Shown here: positions 1 through 11,266 of the stretch, piece after piece
Position numbering within the stretch: position 1 is the stretch's first letter
Layout: each line of letters starts with the position of its first letter
Assembly: GCA_963555705.1 (NCBI GenBank)
Contig: OY743170.1
Coordinates: forward strand, 11,075,096 to 11,139,095
Direction: 5' to 3'
Source: Ligustrum vulgare
Lineage: Eukaryota > Streptophyta > Magnoliopsida > Lamiales > Oleaceae
DNA: 64,000 nt
Notes under the pieces: generated by a model
Seen by the model: only the letters and a program-made list of their open reading frames with translations
Told to the model about the DNA's origin: nothing
The model's database searches: none
Made by a program: the position numbers and the translations under genes

Positions 1-525
1 TATTGTTTAAATTAGTATCTTTTTTGACCTTTTGTAGATAAAATTTATGGTTGAAAATTGAGAGAGAAGATTTGTTAAAATATTTTTATTTTAAAATATG
101 TTTTTTTTTTATATTTTAGAGGTAAAATGTATGTAAAATGAAGAGAGAAAATGTTTGTGGTTAAAAAGTGATTTGAGAATTTGTGTTGTTTAAAAACATA
201 TTTTTTAATACTTTGCCAAAATGAGGCTAAAATTTTATTTCGAGAACTGTGTAGCCTCCGTTCAGATATGTCAAATCAGATTTTTTTGGTTTTTTTTGTT
301 ATTTTTTAAGTAGATGAATGTTTAAAAATTGAAGAAAGAAAATATGTAGTGTTAAATATTTATTTGGGGAATTGTGTAGTTTAAAAAGTTGTTTATAAAT
401 TACAATTATTACATTATCGAAGTAAAAAATATGTTTACCAAAAAAAAAGTAGATACACGTGTCAACTATCCTACCTTGTTTTCGAGATTGGCCTTATCTT
501 TTGGGTTAAAAATAGTCTGAATATT
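1..525. other. AT-rich noncoding DNA, no gene seen
   Basis: No credible coding region. It contains loosely repeated phrases of the type 'gtaaaa..tgtggttaaaa..gagaaaatgtgtg', which also occur near 12060-12130 and 45240-45310. They may be pieces of one dispersed repeat family, but I could not define its ends. Confidence 0.5.
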
Positions 526-542
526 TCACATTTCTCTCAACC

Positions 543-692
543 TTTCTAGACTCTTCGACCATATACAGAGACGCTCCTCCGTCTCCTCTGAAGACGGAGG
601 TGTATTTCGCGTAAACATTTCTAGACTCTTCGACCATATACAGAGACGCTCCTCCGTCTCCTCTGAAGACGGAGGTGTATTTCGCGTAAACA
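543..692. repeat. 75-bp tandem duplication with internal hairpin
   Basis: Two head-to-tail copies at 543-617 and 618-692, essentially identical. Each copy contains a perfect 9-bp stem (CCTCCGTCT/AGACGGAGG) with a 7-base loop; in copy one this is 576-584 paired with 592-600. An open frame runs through both copies only because 75 is divisible by three. It does not look like a protein gene. Confidence 0.9.
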
Positions 693-824
693 GCAGGATT
701 CCATCACAATCGGCCGACGATAAAAGGATTTGAACCTTCAAACTACGAAATCTAAACCTCCAAATCCTGATTCACGTCGCTAATCTGTTGGTTTCTCGAA
801 AATCAACTATCGGTGCCCCACTTT

Positions 825-1168
825 TCGACGATCCGTGACTCAAAAAGGGCCGATATCAAAGAAACCACTGAGGTTTGTTTTGCTTAGGCTTTCTATATTA
901 TTTTCAGAAATTTATTCCATCTGAACCAGAAAAAATAAGCATTACCTTATTTCGTATGTACTAATACATGTTTTTTTTATGTTCCCTTGCTAGATCTCGA
1001 CGATCCGTGACTCAAAAAGGGCCGATATCAAAGAAACCACTGAGGTTTGTTTTGCTTAGGCTTTCTATATGATTTTCAGAAATTTATTCCATCTGAACCA
1101 GAAAAAATAAGCATTACCTTATTTGGTGTGTACTAATACATGTTTTTTTTATGTTCCCTTGCTAGATC
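825..1168. repeat. 172-bp tandem duplication
   Basis: Copies at 825-996 and 997-1168 are nearly identical, beginning TCGACGATCCGTGACTC and ending near GCTAGATC. No coding function is evident. It is one of several recent-looking local duplications in the first 13 kb. Confidence 0.9.
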
Positions 1169-1352
1169 TACAATTCCTTGCGAGATCTGGTTCTTATTCG
1201 ACCTGTACAGAGACGGTGAAAAAAATTTCGTGTTCCTTCTTCATTACTCCGTACAGAAGTTGAGCAAATATTTTCTATATGCTTGGGATTTTTTAAATTT
1301 TGTTTATTGCGTGTCCCTTGTTCATCACACCGTACAGATGTTAAGCTATTAT

Positions 1353-1354
<2 letters not shown>

Positions 1355-1400
<46 letters not shown>
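1355..1400. repeat. (TA)n microsatellite
   Basis: Pure alternating TA run of about 45 bases. It creates a spurious Tyr-Ile-rich open frame that should not be annotated as a gene. Confidence 0.95.
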
Positions 1401-1401
<1 letters not shown>

Positions 1402-1969
1402 TTTATGATTTTTTACATTTTTGTTTAAAGAATTATGTCCATTCTTGTCTTAATATGATAGTAGCCATACACTTTAAATATATTGATATATTTCGTTCAT
1501 TTCTCATTGCAAGCCATGACAAACTTGCAAAGAATCGTTGGAAACTGTTGTTGGTACAACACCGAGAATGTCAACACATAGAGGTGAGGGCACTGTATAC
1601 AATTTTTAAAAACTGCCATAAGATTTTTAATTATAGTTCTGAGTTATACAAAATCTAACAAAGTTTTTCTGTTTTCTATGCCGAGATCTGAATTACCATG
1701 CTTGGGATGAAGCTACAAACAAAGAGAAACATAGAACGCATGTTTTTTTACTTGTCCTCATGGCCATTAAATTGGTTACATCTCCAGGTATATCATCTTT
1801 ATCTAGTACATAATTATTTCCACATTATAATACGTTTATTTTAATCTGTTTTTTGTTTTCTGGAATGGAAAAACTTATCTGCTTCAAAACATATTTTAAT
1901 TCACATTCCTTAAGTGATATAAGCATTATTTCAGTTAGAATATATAGGTTCTTAAAATCATTAAAAAAT

Positions 1970-3125
1970 ACCTCTATTCGACTGAATATCAGATTCCTCT
2001 TCCTCATTCTCATCTGCAAGAAAACCAAAATCTATGATACCATACTCATGAAAATCATAAGTCTTTGACAACATTTAATAAAGTCTTTGACAACTACCTA
2101 TATCCCGTGCTTCCTGAGATATGATATCCTCTCCTACATTGAGAACAAAAGATTATAAATTTAAAGAATCTCTTTCATGTATGATAAAATTAAATTAAGT
2201 GTAATATTTAAAGTTTAATATTTTTCAACTCAAGAAACTTACCCTCGCTGAAATTTAAATCATTCTGTGGAAGAGCCGAATGTTCTAGCTGCTCTAAGAT
2301 GGTTGTTTTTGATGTCAATTGAGACTCTACTTGAGTAAGACCATTACGTATAATGTGTTTTCCAGAAGACAATGCACGCAATCTTCCACAAGTCTTTCTT
2401 GGTTCTATACATTTACATGAGTCCCAAAATATAGTGACATAAGTTTGTGAGGTGAAAACATTATTACCATGAAGAAATTGGATGAATTGTTTTAAATTAA
2501 TTAAAATTAACATTACACTCATATAAATATGTAAGCATACCACTTGTAACATTGCAAAATGACTCTGTTGATAGTATTGGAGAATCAAACTGGGTTGCTC
2601 TCTTTTCTGCACGTCAATAATAAACAGTTTGAACTGTTTGAAGAAAGTTAACAGCCACATGATATTTACATTTTTATAATTCTTTTAATGAAACAGGCCT
2701 ACATTTCCAAACTACATTTCAATTGCCACTTCACAAGCCAAAAAAAATTATTTCGACATTCTTACCACTGTTCTTGTGAACCACAAGGTTTTCATCTATG
2801 GAGGAAATATATTCTGTGTTTGTATTTCCCTGGAAAACACCATTAAGTATTATTTGCCTTCCAGATCCCAAAACCTGCAATGCTCTATTTGCATTCCCGG
2901 TCCTGTTGTGATGTCGTCTCGTAGGGGAAACTGATAGAGTTTATAATTTTCAATATTAAAAAAAAATGCTAACCTATAATCCTTTTAAAAAATTAAAATG
3001 AAAATGAAAAAAAAAAAATCTTTAATAATGATAGTTACTTACAGTTTATAATATTGCTTAATGGTGTTCTTGAATAGTTAGTTGTGTTTGCATCACTATC
3101 TTGGTCATTTTGGATCTCAGCCGTA
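1970..3125 (-). other. exon-like blocks of an unidentified minus-strand gene
   Basis: Several short open blocks on the minus strand are bordered by good splice signals. One at about 3127-3046 follows TTTCAG and ends at GTAAGT; it contains the phrase TPLSNIIN. One at about 2930-2768 follows ATCAG and ends at GTAAGA, with LGSGRQIILNGV. One ending at about 2241 stops at GTAAGT, with LSSGKHIIRNGL. Short acidic blocks lie near 2128-2087 (after TGTAG) and 2011-1970 (after TTGCAG, with DENEEEESD). The second and third blocks resemble each other, as if an exon had been duplicated. No family is recognised; N-terminal regions of plant Helitron proteins sometimes carry TPLSxI phrases, but this link is a guess. 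It lies downstream of the RPA1-like gene on the same strand and may be a decayed partner. Confidence 0.35.
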
Positions 3126-3269
3126 TAATCTGAAACATTAAAAAAAAAAACCCAAACAAATTCTAAATATTTTGAATGACAGAGTATGTAGAAGCTGTAA
3201 TCTGAAACATTAAAAAAAAAAAACCCAAACAAATTCTAAATATTCTGAATGACAGAGTATGTAGAAGCT
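3126..3269. repeat. 72-bp tandem duplication
   Basis: Copies at 3126-3197 and 3198-3269 share 'taatctgaaacatt', an A-run, 'cccaaacaaattctaaatatt' in part, and 'gtagaagctg'. They differ by a base or two and by A-run length, so the duplication is recent. Confidence 0.85.
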
Positions 3270-3417
3270 GATGCATGTTATGTTACGGTCAAAATCTGTA
3301 ATAATCACTTTTACATTTACTACCTTTTTTCACTCATCCACAAACTGCTGCAAAATTTACAGAAGTACAATTGTAAACATAGTTGTTTAATCACTTGAAA
3401 CATTTATGGAGTCTTTA

Positions 3418-3572
3418 AATCTCAGAATGAACAACATTTACTTCTTTATAAAACAACTCATGTAGAACATTTATTTCTTCTTCAAATCATATTTTGAAAT
3501 CTCAGAATGACAAACATTTACTTCTTTATAAAACAACTCATGTAGAACATTTATTTCTTCTTCAAATCATGT
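3418..3572. repeat. 80-bp tandem duplication
   Basis: The phrase CTCAGAATGA..ACTTCTTTATAAAACAACTC occurs at 3421 and again at 3501, with matching sequence up to TTCTTCAAATCAT in both copies. No coding content is seen. Confidence 0.85.
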
Positions 3573-4084
3573 AAAACACTTGTGTAGTCTTCAAATCATA
3601 GGGTGGCAGGAAATTTATTCAGCACTTCTAAGACATAAGTTAGGTCAAATAATAAATGAAAATAAAAGTATCTGTCTAACCTCCACTATGACACTGATGT
3701 ACTCTTTGGCGTTTCACAGAAGTTGTATTCATCTGACTGAGTTCCCTCTTCCAGCTTCTTTAAAAATCTTCATTCATTGCTTTCTCAAAACATTTGCCTC
3801 CAAATGAGATAACAATGCTTATATCTGATTCTGATACATATATATGTGTAATGAAGGTTGTCTAATCATCAGTGCTGGAAGAGATCATTTAAAATCCAAT
3901 TTACACGGTTAACTGCCTATAGATAATGGTTTGCTGACATATTATCTTATTTTACACTGCCAAATTACGGCAATTAAGACTGTCAGGTTTGTAGTTCTAT
4001 TGCCTGCATTGAGACATGGGAGCCGCCTGCAAGTTGTAATAAAGTGAGCTGTGAGATCATTAAATGGTGATCTGATTGATATTC

Positions 4085-4625
4085 ATGTAATATAATAATA
4101 TAATAATATATAATAATATAATAATATATTAAATAATATAATAATAATTATATTATAATATATAATATAATAAATAAATATTAAATAATATTATAATAAT
4201 ATTTTTATATTATTATAAAATAAAATAAAAATATATATAATAAAAATGAGAAAAATATAATCGTAAATATTAAATTATAATTATAATAATCAAAATAATA
4301 ATAATAATTATATTTATTATAAAAAATAAAATTTTAATATAAATATTAATATTAAATATTAATATACTAATTATAATAGTAATAATAATTATAATATTAT
4401 GTCAATACAACATAATAAATCATATTAAATATAAAAATAATATTAAATTACAATAAAATATTTGCAGTATTATATATAATATAATGTAATATAATATAAT
4501 TTATATTAAATAAAAAAATTATTTAAGATATAATATATTAATATATATAATATAATATTATTTATATTAAATATAATTTTTTTTAATTTAACATAGAATA
4601 TTTTCATATAATATAATATTATTAT
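4085..4625. repeat. 540-bp A/T-only tract
   Basis: Almost every base is A or T, built from irregular TAATA/ATAAT/AATAT units with only a handful of G or C. It is not a simple microsatellite with one unit; it is a complex low-complexity tract that is flanked on the right by a duplicated exon-like segment. Confidence 0.9.
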
Positions 4626-4629
4626 TATT

Positions 4630-4990
4630 TTTCTTCATTTCAGTCTGTACATGCATCTAATGTATACTATTTGCTGTGCATTGAGGATTTTGTTAAGCAA
4701 GAATGAACAACATAGATGCCTAGCAATGCGGATGGTTCAGCGTCGCAAAAGGTAATATAATATTACTTCTAATGTATACTATTTTTCCTCATTTCAGCTT
4801 GAACATGCTTCTAATGTATACTATTTGCTGTGATGTATATGATTAATTTTAAAATCGATTTTTAAAATGTTTATAGTTCGATTGATTTTTAATTTATAAT
4901 GTTTCATGTGCAATGAGGATTCGTCGTCAGAAACAAAACAATGTCGCTGCCAATTGGTTAGATGATAAGAAATCTCACAAGGTAAATTAC
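4630..4990 (+). other. duplicated exon-like segment
   Basis: The phrase 'catttcag..catg(c)atctaatgtatactatttgctgtg' occurs at about 4637 and again at about 4790. Each copy is followed by a basic stretch (AMRMVQRRKR at about 4724-4751; MRIRRQKQNNVAANW at about 4914 onward) that ends at a donor-like GTAATA or GTAAAT. The blocks look like two diverged copies of one short basic exon on the plus strand. The gene they belong to is not recognised. Confidence 0.35.
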
Positions 4991-5303
4991 TTTCACAAAC
5001 ATAGATTATGAATTTTTCTTATCAGAAGTTGCACAATCACTCATTCTTTTTTAACTCCAAACATCTTCCATCATGCATGAAATATCATAAAAGGCCAATT
5101 CGAATTCTAAGTAGTAGAAAGAAAATGAAAACTCCAAATTCTTGATCATTTCAATGAAAATCATAGATGACACATCCAAATCAGCATCTACCACAAAAAC
5201 AAAATACAACTGATTGTTAAGATAATTAATGTCCCAAAACACAGGTAGCATATTCAGTTCAATCCATCACCAGCACATTGCTACACAAAATTAGAATTTC
5301 CAT

Positions 5304-8300
5304 TCAAGATTTCTCCTGTTTAATTACCCTCCTATACTTGTTCGTGGACATTTGTGTGGAATTGTTAACGTCCAACATTCGCTTAGGATTGGTACTGGTT
5401 TCGAGGTCGTCTAAGGAAATTGGCTTTTGATGTGACTTGATCGGCGTGCTAACCTCATTTTCAGAAGTACAATCCTATTCCAAAAACATGAATGGGATCA
5501 GTACATGTTTAGAAGATTAGCTTCAAACTAATAAAGCCTATCGACATAGAGTTATACAAACATAAAATTACCCTTAAATCATCAGTGGCAATCTTGTCAT
5601 TCTTCAAAAATAAATCAGAACCCTAATATAACAATAATAAATTAGAACCCTATAATATAACAATTATATTGATCGATAAATTTTTTTTAAAATGTTGTCT
5701 CACAGAGAATAATGATTTATGCAATTTAACCAAATATAAACAATGAAATTAATCTAACCAACCTGGCTTTCGACGTTTGGAATAGTAACGTACTTGGATA
5801 TCAAAGCATCATCAAATGTTAACCTCATCACAGTGAATATATCGTTGCGTTGTTGGATGTTTTCATGCCTAATTTGAACTTTAAAAAGTATCTTTTTGTC
5901 AACCAATGCTTCGATTTCGTTTGGGTATGACAAATCTTCCGAACTCTGTTAGTGGTTCAAATCTCTAATGTCATATAATCATATATAGACGTCATTATGA
6001 AAGCCATAAAAATAATACGACTTACCTGAACCATATATTCATTTAGATTAGTAGCCGTCTGTCCAAGCAATTGTATGCACTCCCGATCCCACATCAGGAA
6101 AGATGCACTACCGGTCCCATCAATTACCCTTAATTGAATCTTATACCTTAATCAAACGAAATAAAAATGTTTGTGAAACTCATTTTATTCCACACAATTA
6201 AATTTAGGTAACACGAATATATCTCATATCATACCTAAGAATTCCATCAGCGCTGTTACTATCGCATTTCTCACAATGGAACCTGGTCCCCACAGGAATA
6301 ACCTTTTTTGGACACTTCTTACATGATAGGTAACACCAATTTCGATCACTCTCAACAGCCACAATAGTAGCATAAACCCAACAATTACCAGCCTATTATA
6401 ATATAATCCAAACAATAATTTTTCACAAAGTTACATAATCTCTACCATAAATGATTCTATTATACGTCACATAGTTTACTGAAAAAAATTAATAAAAATT
6501 ACCTCAGTTGAATCCAACAGTTGTTCAATACTCTTCACCTCGCAATCACCACTCGATAAGTCATCTGACACATCATAAATAGAACTCGAAGAAATCTGAC
6601 TTATCCGTTGAGTTAGACTTTCATTTCCTATCAACAGCCTTAAATAGATTTTCAACGCTATATTAATGCAAAGATAAAGAAAACAAACCATTATTGCATA
6701 TTCATGCAATAGGATGACATACTTATCTCGAAATGCTTGAACTTCCTCGAGCTGGGCGTTCACGCATAATTTTGTCACATGGTATGTGTTACATATCGTG
6801 ACCTCACCTGACATGATAGTATACATCAATAATATTAAGAATCATTGAAAACAAACTTTAGTTCCAGTTATGACATTGTTAAAGAGTAGACCTCTGAACT
6901 TTTTAGCTCGACACATCTGCAGTATTAAAATGGCCGGTCCTTCATTGTCGATATCGAGAATGTTGCTAACCTCATCAGCGTGCTCACCCCAAATGGTGCA
7001 GGACAACCGATTATTCCTACGCACAAGGATAGGTAAAAGTTAAAGGTCGATTAAATAAATAATATTTTCATATTGATGGACATACTCAGTATCTTGTAGC
7101 ACAATATCAATCATCCTGGTAGTTCTCCCAGTTATTTCCTTTGACTTTACTGCATCCTTCCCAACTACTTCTCCAATTACATCTAAAATAATAATACATT
7201 TTTGATATTAATGAACATAAGAAATCAAACACAAATCTACATTCATTTAAATTTCCAAACAATACGACATTACATATTAAAAGTAAGCATTACCAATCAA
7301 CTTGTTCTCATCTGTGTCAGAACACGACAACAAATCTCGAAACATAATAAAATCATAAATCTGGTATGGAAAGCTACTATCTTCAACTTCCTTGACACAC
7401 GTCTTCATCATGAAATTGAGCTTGTATTTGTGATCCGAAGCTTTGTATTTCGAATTGTTGTATCCAATCACGAAGTCACGCATCAAATATAAGATGCCCT
7501 CGCGCAGTTTAGGTTTGAATGTCTTGATCAAGTTACGTTTCACCGACGCATGAATTCTAGTTCCCTAGATACATTACACATCAAATCATAATAAACATAG
7601 ATTATATTCTATGAGAAATCCCCAAGCTAAAATAGTTTTATTAACTCTTTTTTGAAAAAACAATACAGTATTAACAATTTAATAATTCTGTCCAATGTGT
7701 ATTTCTAATTACTGATGTATTAAAATATGATTATATTTTTGTTTAAAATGTACTGTGATTTTGTCCATTAATGCTTAGTTTATTGCTTAGTTCTAATAAT
7801 TATTTTTTCCTTGAAGAAAATTTCGAAACTGGAATGAAAAATGGAAAAAGCTGTGATGGCTGGCTGCAGTCCGTTCAATGCAGATATTCGGAGAACAAAG
7901 CCCGCTACATATTGAAGTGGTCCCCAAATTGCAGAGGCTAACCGTTAAGAAGGTTCAAGTCTTTCTCGCCTATTTTATTCTGTTCATTTTATCCTTTTGA
8001 TAGATAATTGGTTTTGAACTGATTTTGTGTAATTTAACATGCTACCATTTATATCTTTATTTGTGGGCTTGAGTTGGGTTTTTACACATCAAATCATAAT
8101 AAACACAGATTATATTCTATGAGAAATCCCCAAGCTAAATTAGTTTTATTAACTCTTTTTTGAAAAAACAATACAGTATTAACAATTTAATAATTCTGTC
8201 CAATGTGTATTTCTAATTACTGATGTATTAAAATCTGATTATATTTCTGTTTAAAATGTACTGTGATTCTGTTAAAAATGTACTGTGATTCTGTCCATTA

Positions 8301-9265
8301 ATGCTTAGTTTATTGCTTAGTTTTAATAATTATTTCTTCCTTGAAGAAAATTTCGAAACTGGAATGAAAAATGGAAAAAGCTGTGATGGCTGGCTGTAGT
8401 CCGTTCAATGCAGATATTCGGAGAACAAAGCCCGCTACATATTGAAGAGGTCCCCAAATTGCAGAGGCTAACCGTTAAGAAGGTTCAAGTCTTTCTCGCC
8501 TATTTTATTCTGTTCATCTTATCCTTTTGATAGATAATTGGTTTTGAACTGATTTTGTGTAATTTAACATGCTACCATTTATATCTTTATTTGTGGGCTT
8601 GAGTTGGGTTTTTTAGCTTGGAAAATTGATAATTATTTCTTCCTTTGATTTTTGTATTTCTAATTACTGATGTATTAAAATCTGATTATATTTCTGTTAA
8701 AAATGTACTGTGATTCTGTTAAAAATGTACTGTGATTCTGTCCATTAATGCTTAGTTCTAATAATTATTTCTTCCTTTGATTTTTGATTCTTATGGTGAA
8801 TATAACTACAGTTCTAATATGAGAACCCTTTTGTTGTTTCTGGGTTTTTTAGCTTGGAAAATTGATAATTATTTCTTCCTTTGATTTTTGATTCATTGAG
8901 TGAATAACTACAGTTCTAATATGAGAACCCTTTTGTTATTACTGGGTTTTTAGCTTGGAATATTGATTTGTTGTTATTTGGAAATTTCATTGCTGAATTC
9001 GTAGCAGGTAGCTGGTTTTCTACAAATGATAGATCTTCAATATTATTTTCAATACATCATATTTTGAATAACTACAGTTATAATATGAGAACACTTTTGT
9101 TATTACAGGACTTACATTTCGATCAATGAGGACCATTTCCAAGCTGTAAATGTCGTCGGACTTTCCAAACGCAGGATTATCCCAAAGTCGAACCACGCGG
9201 ACCCGGAATGCCCACTCTGTTTTCGTAGGAACAATGTCTGCCAAGAGATCCAGGATGGGAGCCAT
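5304..9265 (-). CDS. RPA1-like single-stranded-DNA-binding protein (RPA 70 kDa subunit-like), 11 exons, intact
   Basis: Exons, 5' to 3' on the minus strand: 9265-9116, 7564-7294, 7182-7086, 7016-6892, 6807-6723, 6638-6503, 6392-6235, 6146-6026, 5945-5763, 5622-5572, 5474-5304. They total 1548 bases, giving 515 residues and a TGA stop, with all phases joining and GT/AG borders throughout (the exon-4 donor, GTCTAC, is weak). The first exon has the plant RPA1-like opening (RVRVVRLWDNPAFGK, then LEMVLID). A middle OB-fold has DVIGEVVGKD and LSCTIWGEHAD. The C-terminal domain has a zinc ribbon C312-x2-C315-x12-C328-x2-C331, followed by RYKIQLRVIDGTGSASFLMW. The tail is basic. The family binds single-stranded DNA in replication and repair; plants carry many extra paralogues, some inside Helitrons. 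The product lacks the N-terminal interaction domain of full-length RPA70. It could be a functional gene or a transposon passenger; no Rep/helicase gene is seen beside it. Confidence 0.85.
7574..8613. repeat. 508-bp tandem duplication in intron 1 of the RPA1-like gene
   Basis: Copy one runs 7574-8081 and copy two 8082-8613. They agree almost base for base; copy two has a roughly 20-base extra repeat of 'gttaaaaatgtactgtgattct'. Each copy contains the segment 'gaaactggaatgaaaaatgg..gcagaggctaaccgttaagaagg', which reads on the plus strand as an open stretch (GKSCDGWLQSVQCRYSENKA) resembling an exon of an unknown gene. Confidence 0.9.
8614..9109. repeat. further partial copies of the intron-1 repeat
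   Basis: Fragments such as 'ctgatgtattaaaatctgattata', 'aaaatgtactgtgattctg', 'ttagcttggaaaattgataattatttcttcc' and 'acagttctaatatgagaaccc' recur two to three times here and continue the duplicated array. The final copy runs into the donor side of exon 1. Confidence 0.75.
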
Positions 9266-9285
9266 AATGCTGCAATTTTTTGATA

Positions 9286-9476
9286 AAAAAAACTGTATGA
9301 ATATCGTGAACAGAAACAAAAAAGACTGATTGCAAATAGGAACATCAAGTGTAACAATAAGAACATAATGTATAAAACTAAAAAAACTGTATGAATATCG
9401 TGAACAGAAACAAAAAAGACTGATTGCAAATAGGAACATCAAGTGTAACAATAAGAACAGAATATATAAAACTAAG
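9286..9476. repeat. 94-bp tandem duplication upstream of the RPA1-like start codon
   Basis: The segment 'aactgtatgaatatcgtgaacag..aagtgtaacaataagaaca' occurs at about 9291 and again at 9385. It lies just upstream of the ATG at 9265-9263 (minus strand), so it belongs to the promoter or 5' leader of that gene. Confidence 0.85.
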
Positions 9477-9940
9477 CAAATACCTTCAGTTTTTTAGCTC
9501 TGATGCGTGTAAAGAAGGCACCAATTGAAGGTTGCTATCTTAAATAGACTGATTGCTTGTGGTGGTAACCCAAAAAAAAAAAATCTGGTTGAAGTTATTA
9601 TGGTCAGCCTCTATCTTCACGCCCACTATCTTTTGAAAAAAGACTGGTCAGCCTCTGCATTATTCAATATTTAAATTGGGTAAGATCCTATCTGTGGAAA
9701 ATGCAAGACTTGTCATTTCATAGCTTTAAAAAGTGATGTCTCATCTCATTTATTTAATGCAAAGAGTCAGATTTTTGAACATTTTTGAACATTCAAAAGT
9801 AAAATGAGGGAGGGAATTCTCGGTTGTGGGGGGGAAAATGCTATCTTTGGAGGGAATCACTTGGAGGGAAAAGTTGAGCTACTAAGCTTCTTTATAATAA
9901 TAATAAGATATTTTTTAATAAGGCAAAGCATAGTTTATTC

Positions 9941-9961
9941 TCCTGCGCTCTGCGCGCAGGA
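9941..9961. other. GC-rich perfect hairpin
   Basis: TCCTGCGC (9941-9948) pairs perfectly with GCGCAGGA (9954-9961) around a 5-base loop, in very AT-rich surroundings. Helitron 3' ends carry such hairpins, but no CTRR end follows on either strand, so the role is unknown. Confidence 0.6.
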
Positions 9962-9974
9962 GGACAATATTGTT

Positions 9975-10075
9975 TGTTTTTATTTTATTGTTCTTGTCCA
10001 CTATTAACAAAAAACAATAAGAGACTGTTTTTATTTTATTGTTCTTGTCAACTATTAACAAAAAACAATAAGATC
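9975..10075. repeat. 51-bp tandem duplication
   Basis: The phrase TGTTTTTATTTTATTGTTCT followed by 'tgtc(c/a)actattaacaaaaaacaataag' occurs at 9975 and again at 10026. Confidence 0.85.
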
Positions 10076-10436
10076 CTTCAAATCTTATTTTGAAACTCAA
10101 AACCCTAGTTTTTGGACCACACAACACAAGTAAATGCATGGAAAATAAAATCCTCCACACTTCAAACAATTAATTCCACTAAGCAATAAACACGTCTACA
10201 TTTTTCAAACCGTATTTTATGGTTGTAGAGATTCTAATAAGATTGCATAAATATTAAAACTTGATACATCCCCTTCCGTAAAATATGGGCAAAGATTTCC
10301 TTTTATGCTATGGTTTTCAAACCCGTAGGTCCCCTACCATTTTGATTGTTAGAATAACACTTTGGACTCATATGAAAGAACATTTGAAATGTAAAAAATT
10401 ATTTTTAATTTTTTTTTTGTAAAAACTTTTTATTTA

Positions 10437-10471
10437 GAACATCTCTAATGCACTCTGTCAAGTGTCAATTG

Positions 10472-10513
<42 letters not shown>

Positions 10514-11247
10514 AGACTGACACATCATCAAATTGACGAAATGGGTTAAAAATGTCTCTCAAATGTACAATGTCAATTACAATGTTAAACTAACGTGACT
10601 GGAAAAAAAATTAATAATGTCAAGTGCTCCGTCTGACTGAATGAGTCAGTATTAATTATTTTATAATTATTTTAACTATATTAAAAAAAGGATGTGAGTG
10701 TCATGACATGAAGATTTTCTTTGAAAATTATCTCAGATCAAGCACATTTTTATTGCTTTCATTCAAGTTTTTCATAATTATATTAAATTAATGATTAATA
10801 ATTTTAAAAAATATGCATTTTAATAAATTTAATTTATCAATAAAAAATTATTGCTAAATAAAATTATATAAAATATTAGTTATTGAAATATATTAACAAA
10901 GTAACAATAACAAATAATAATTTAAGATTAATAAATAATTTTTCTGTAATAATTAAAAAAATCTCATAATAAATTTAACTACCAAAATAAAATATAAAAA
11001 TGAGATATAGTTCAAGAAAATTACATTTATAGTTTATAATAACGAAAAACTTAATATTATTCATCATTTCATAAATAAGTTATTATTTAAATTATAAAAA
11101 ATACCACGTAATCAACAATATTTAAAATGTAGACGGAACCATTGGAATGAAATTTAAGACTTCTCCGTCAATTTATCCAAATTTTCTAAAAGTCCGTCAA
11201 TTTCATTATCACGTTGCCCCAATTAACATAGTGCATTGGAGATGCTC
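10437..11247. mobile_element. Harbinger/Tourist-like MITE, TSD TTA
   Basis: The left end GAACATCTCTAATGCACT and the right end AGTGCATTGGAGATGCTC are inverted copies. Both are flanked by TTA (10434-10436 and 11248-11250), the three-base target duplication typical of PIF/Harbinger. The 811-bp body is AT-rich, has a 40-bp A-run near 10472 and no coding capacity. It is therefore non-autonomous. Confidence 0.75.
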
Positions 11248-11266
11248 TTACAAACAAAGAATGTTA

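Noticed and set aside
576..675. Small CRISPR-like array
   Set aside because: Only two head-to-tail copies without spacers; a simple tandem duplication.
1140..1658. 172-codon open frame
   Set aside because: It runs through a tandem duplicate and a (TA)n run, giving a long Tyr-Ile repeat; no domain and no splice or promoter logic.
9020..9451. Upstream extension of the RPA1-like first exon to 9451
   Set aside because: The extra 62 codons come from a 94-bp tandem duplicate and are hydrophobic noise; the family start is the Met at 9265.
9941..9975. Helitron 3' terminus
   Set aside because: The hairpin is present but no CTRR end follows within about 15 bases on either strand and no TC start was found.
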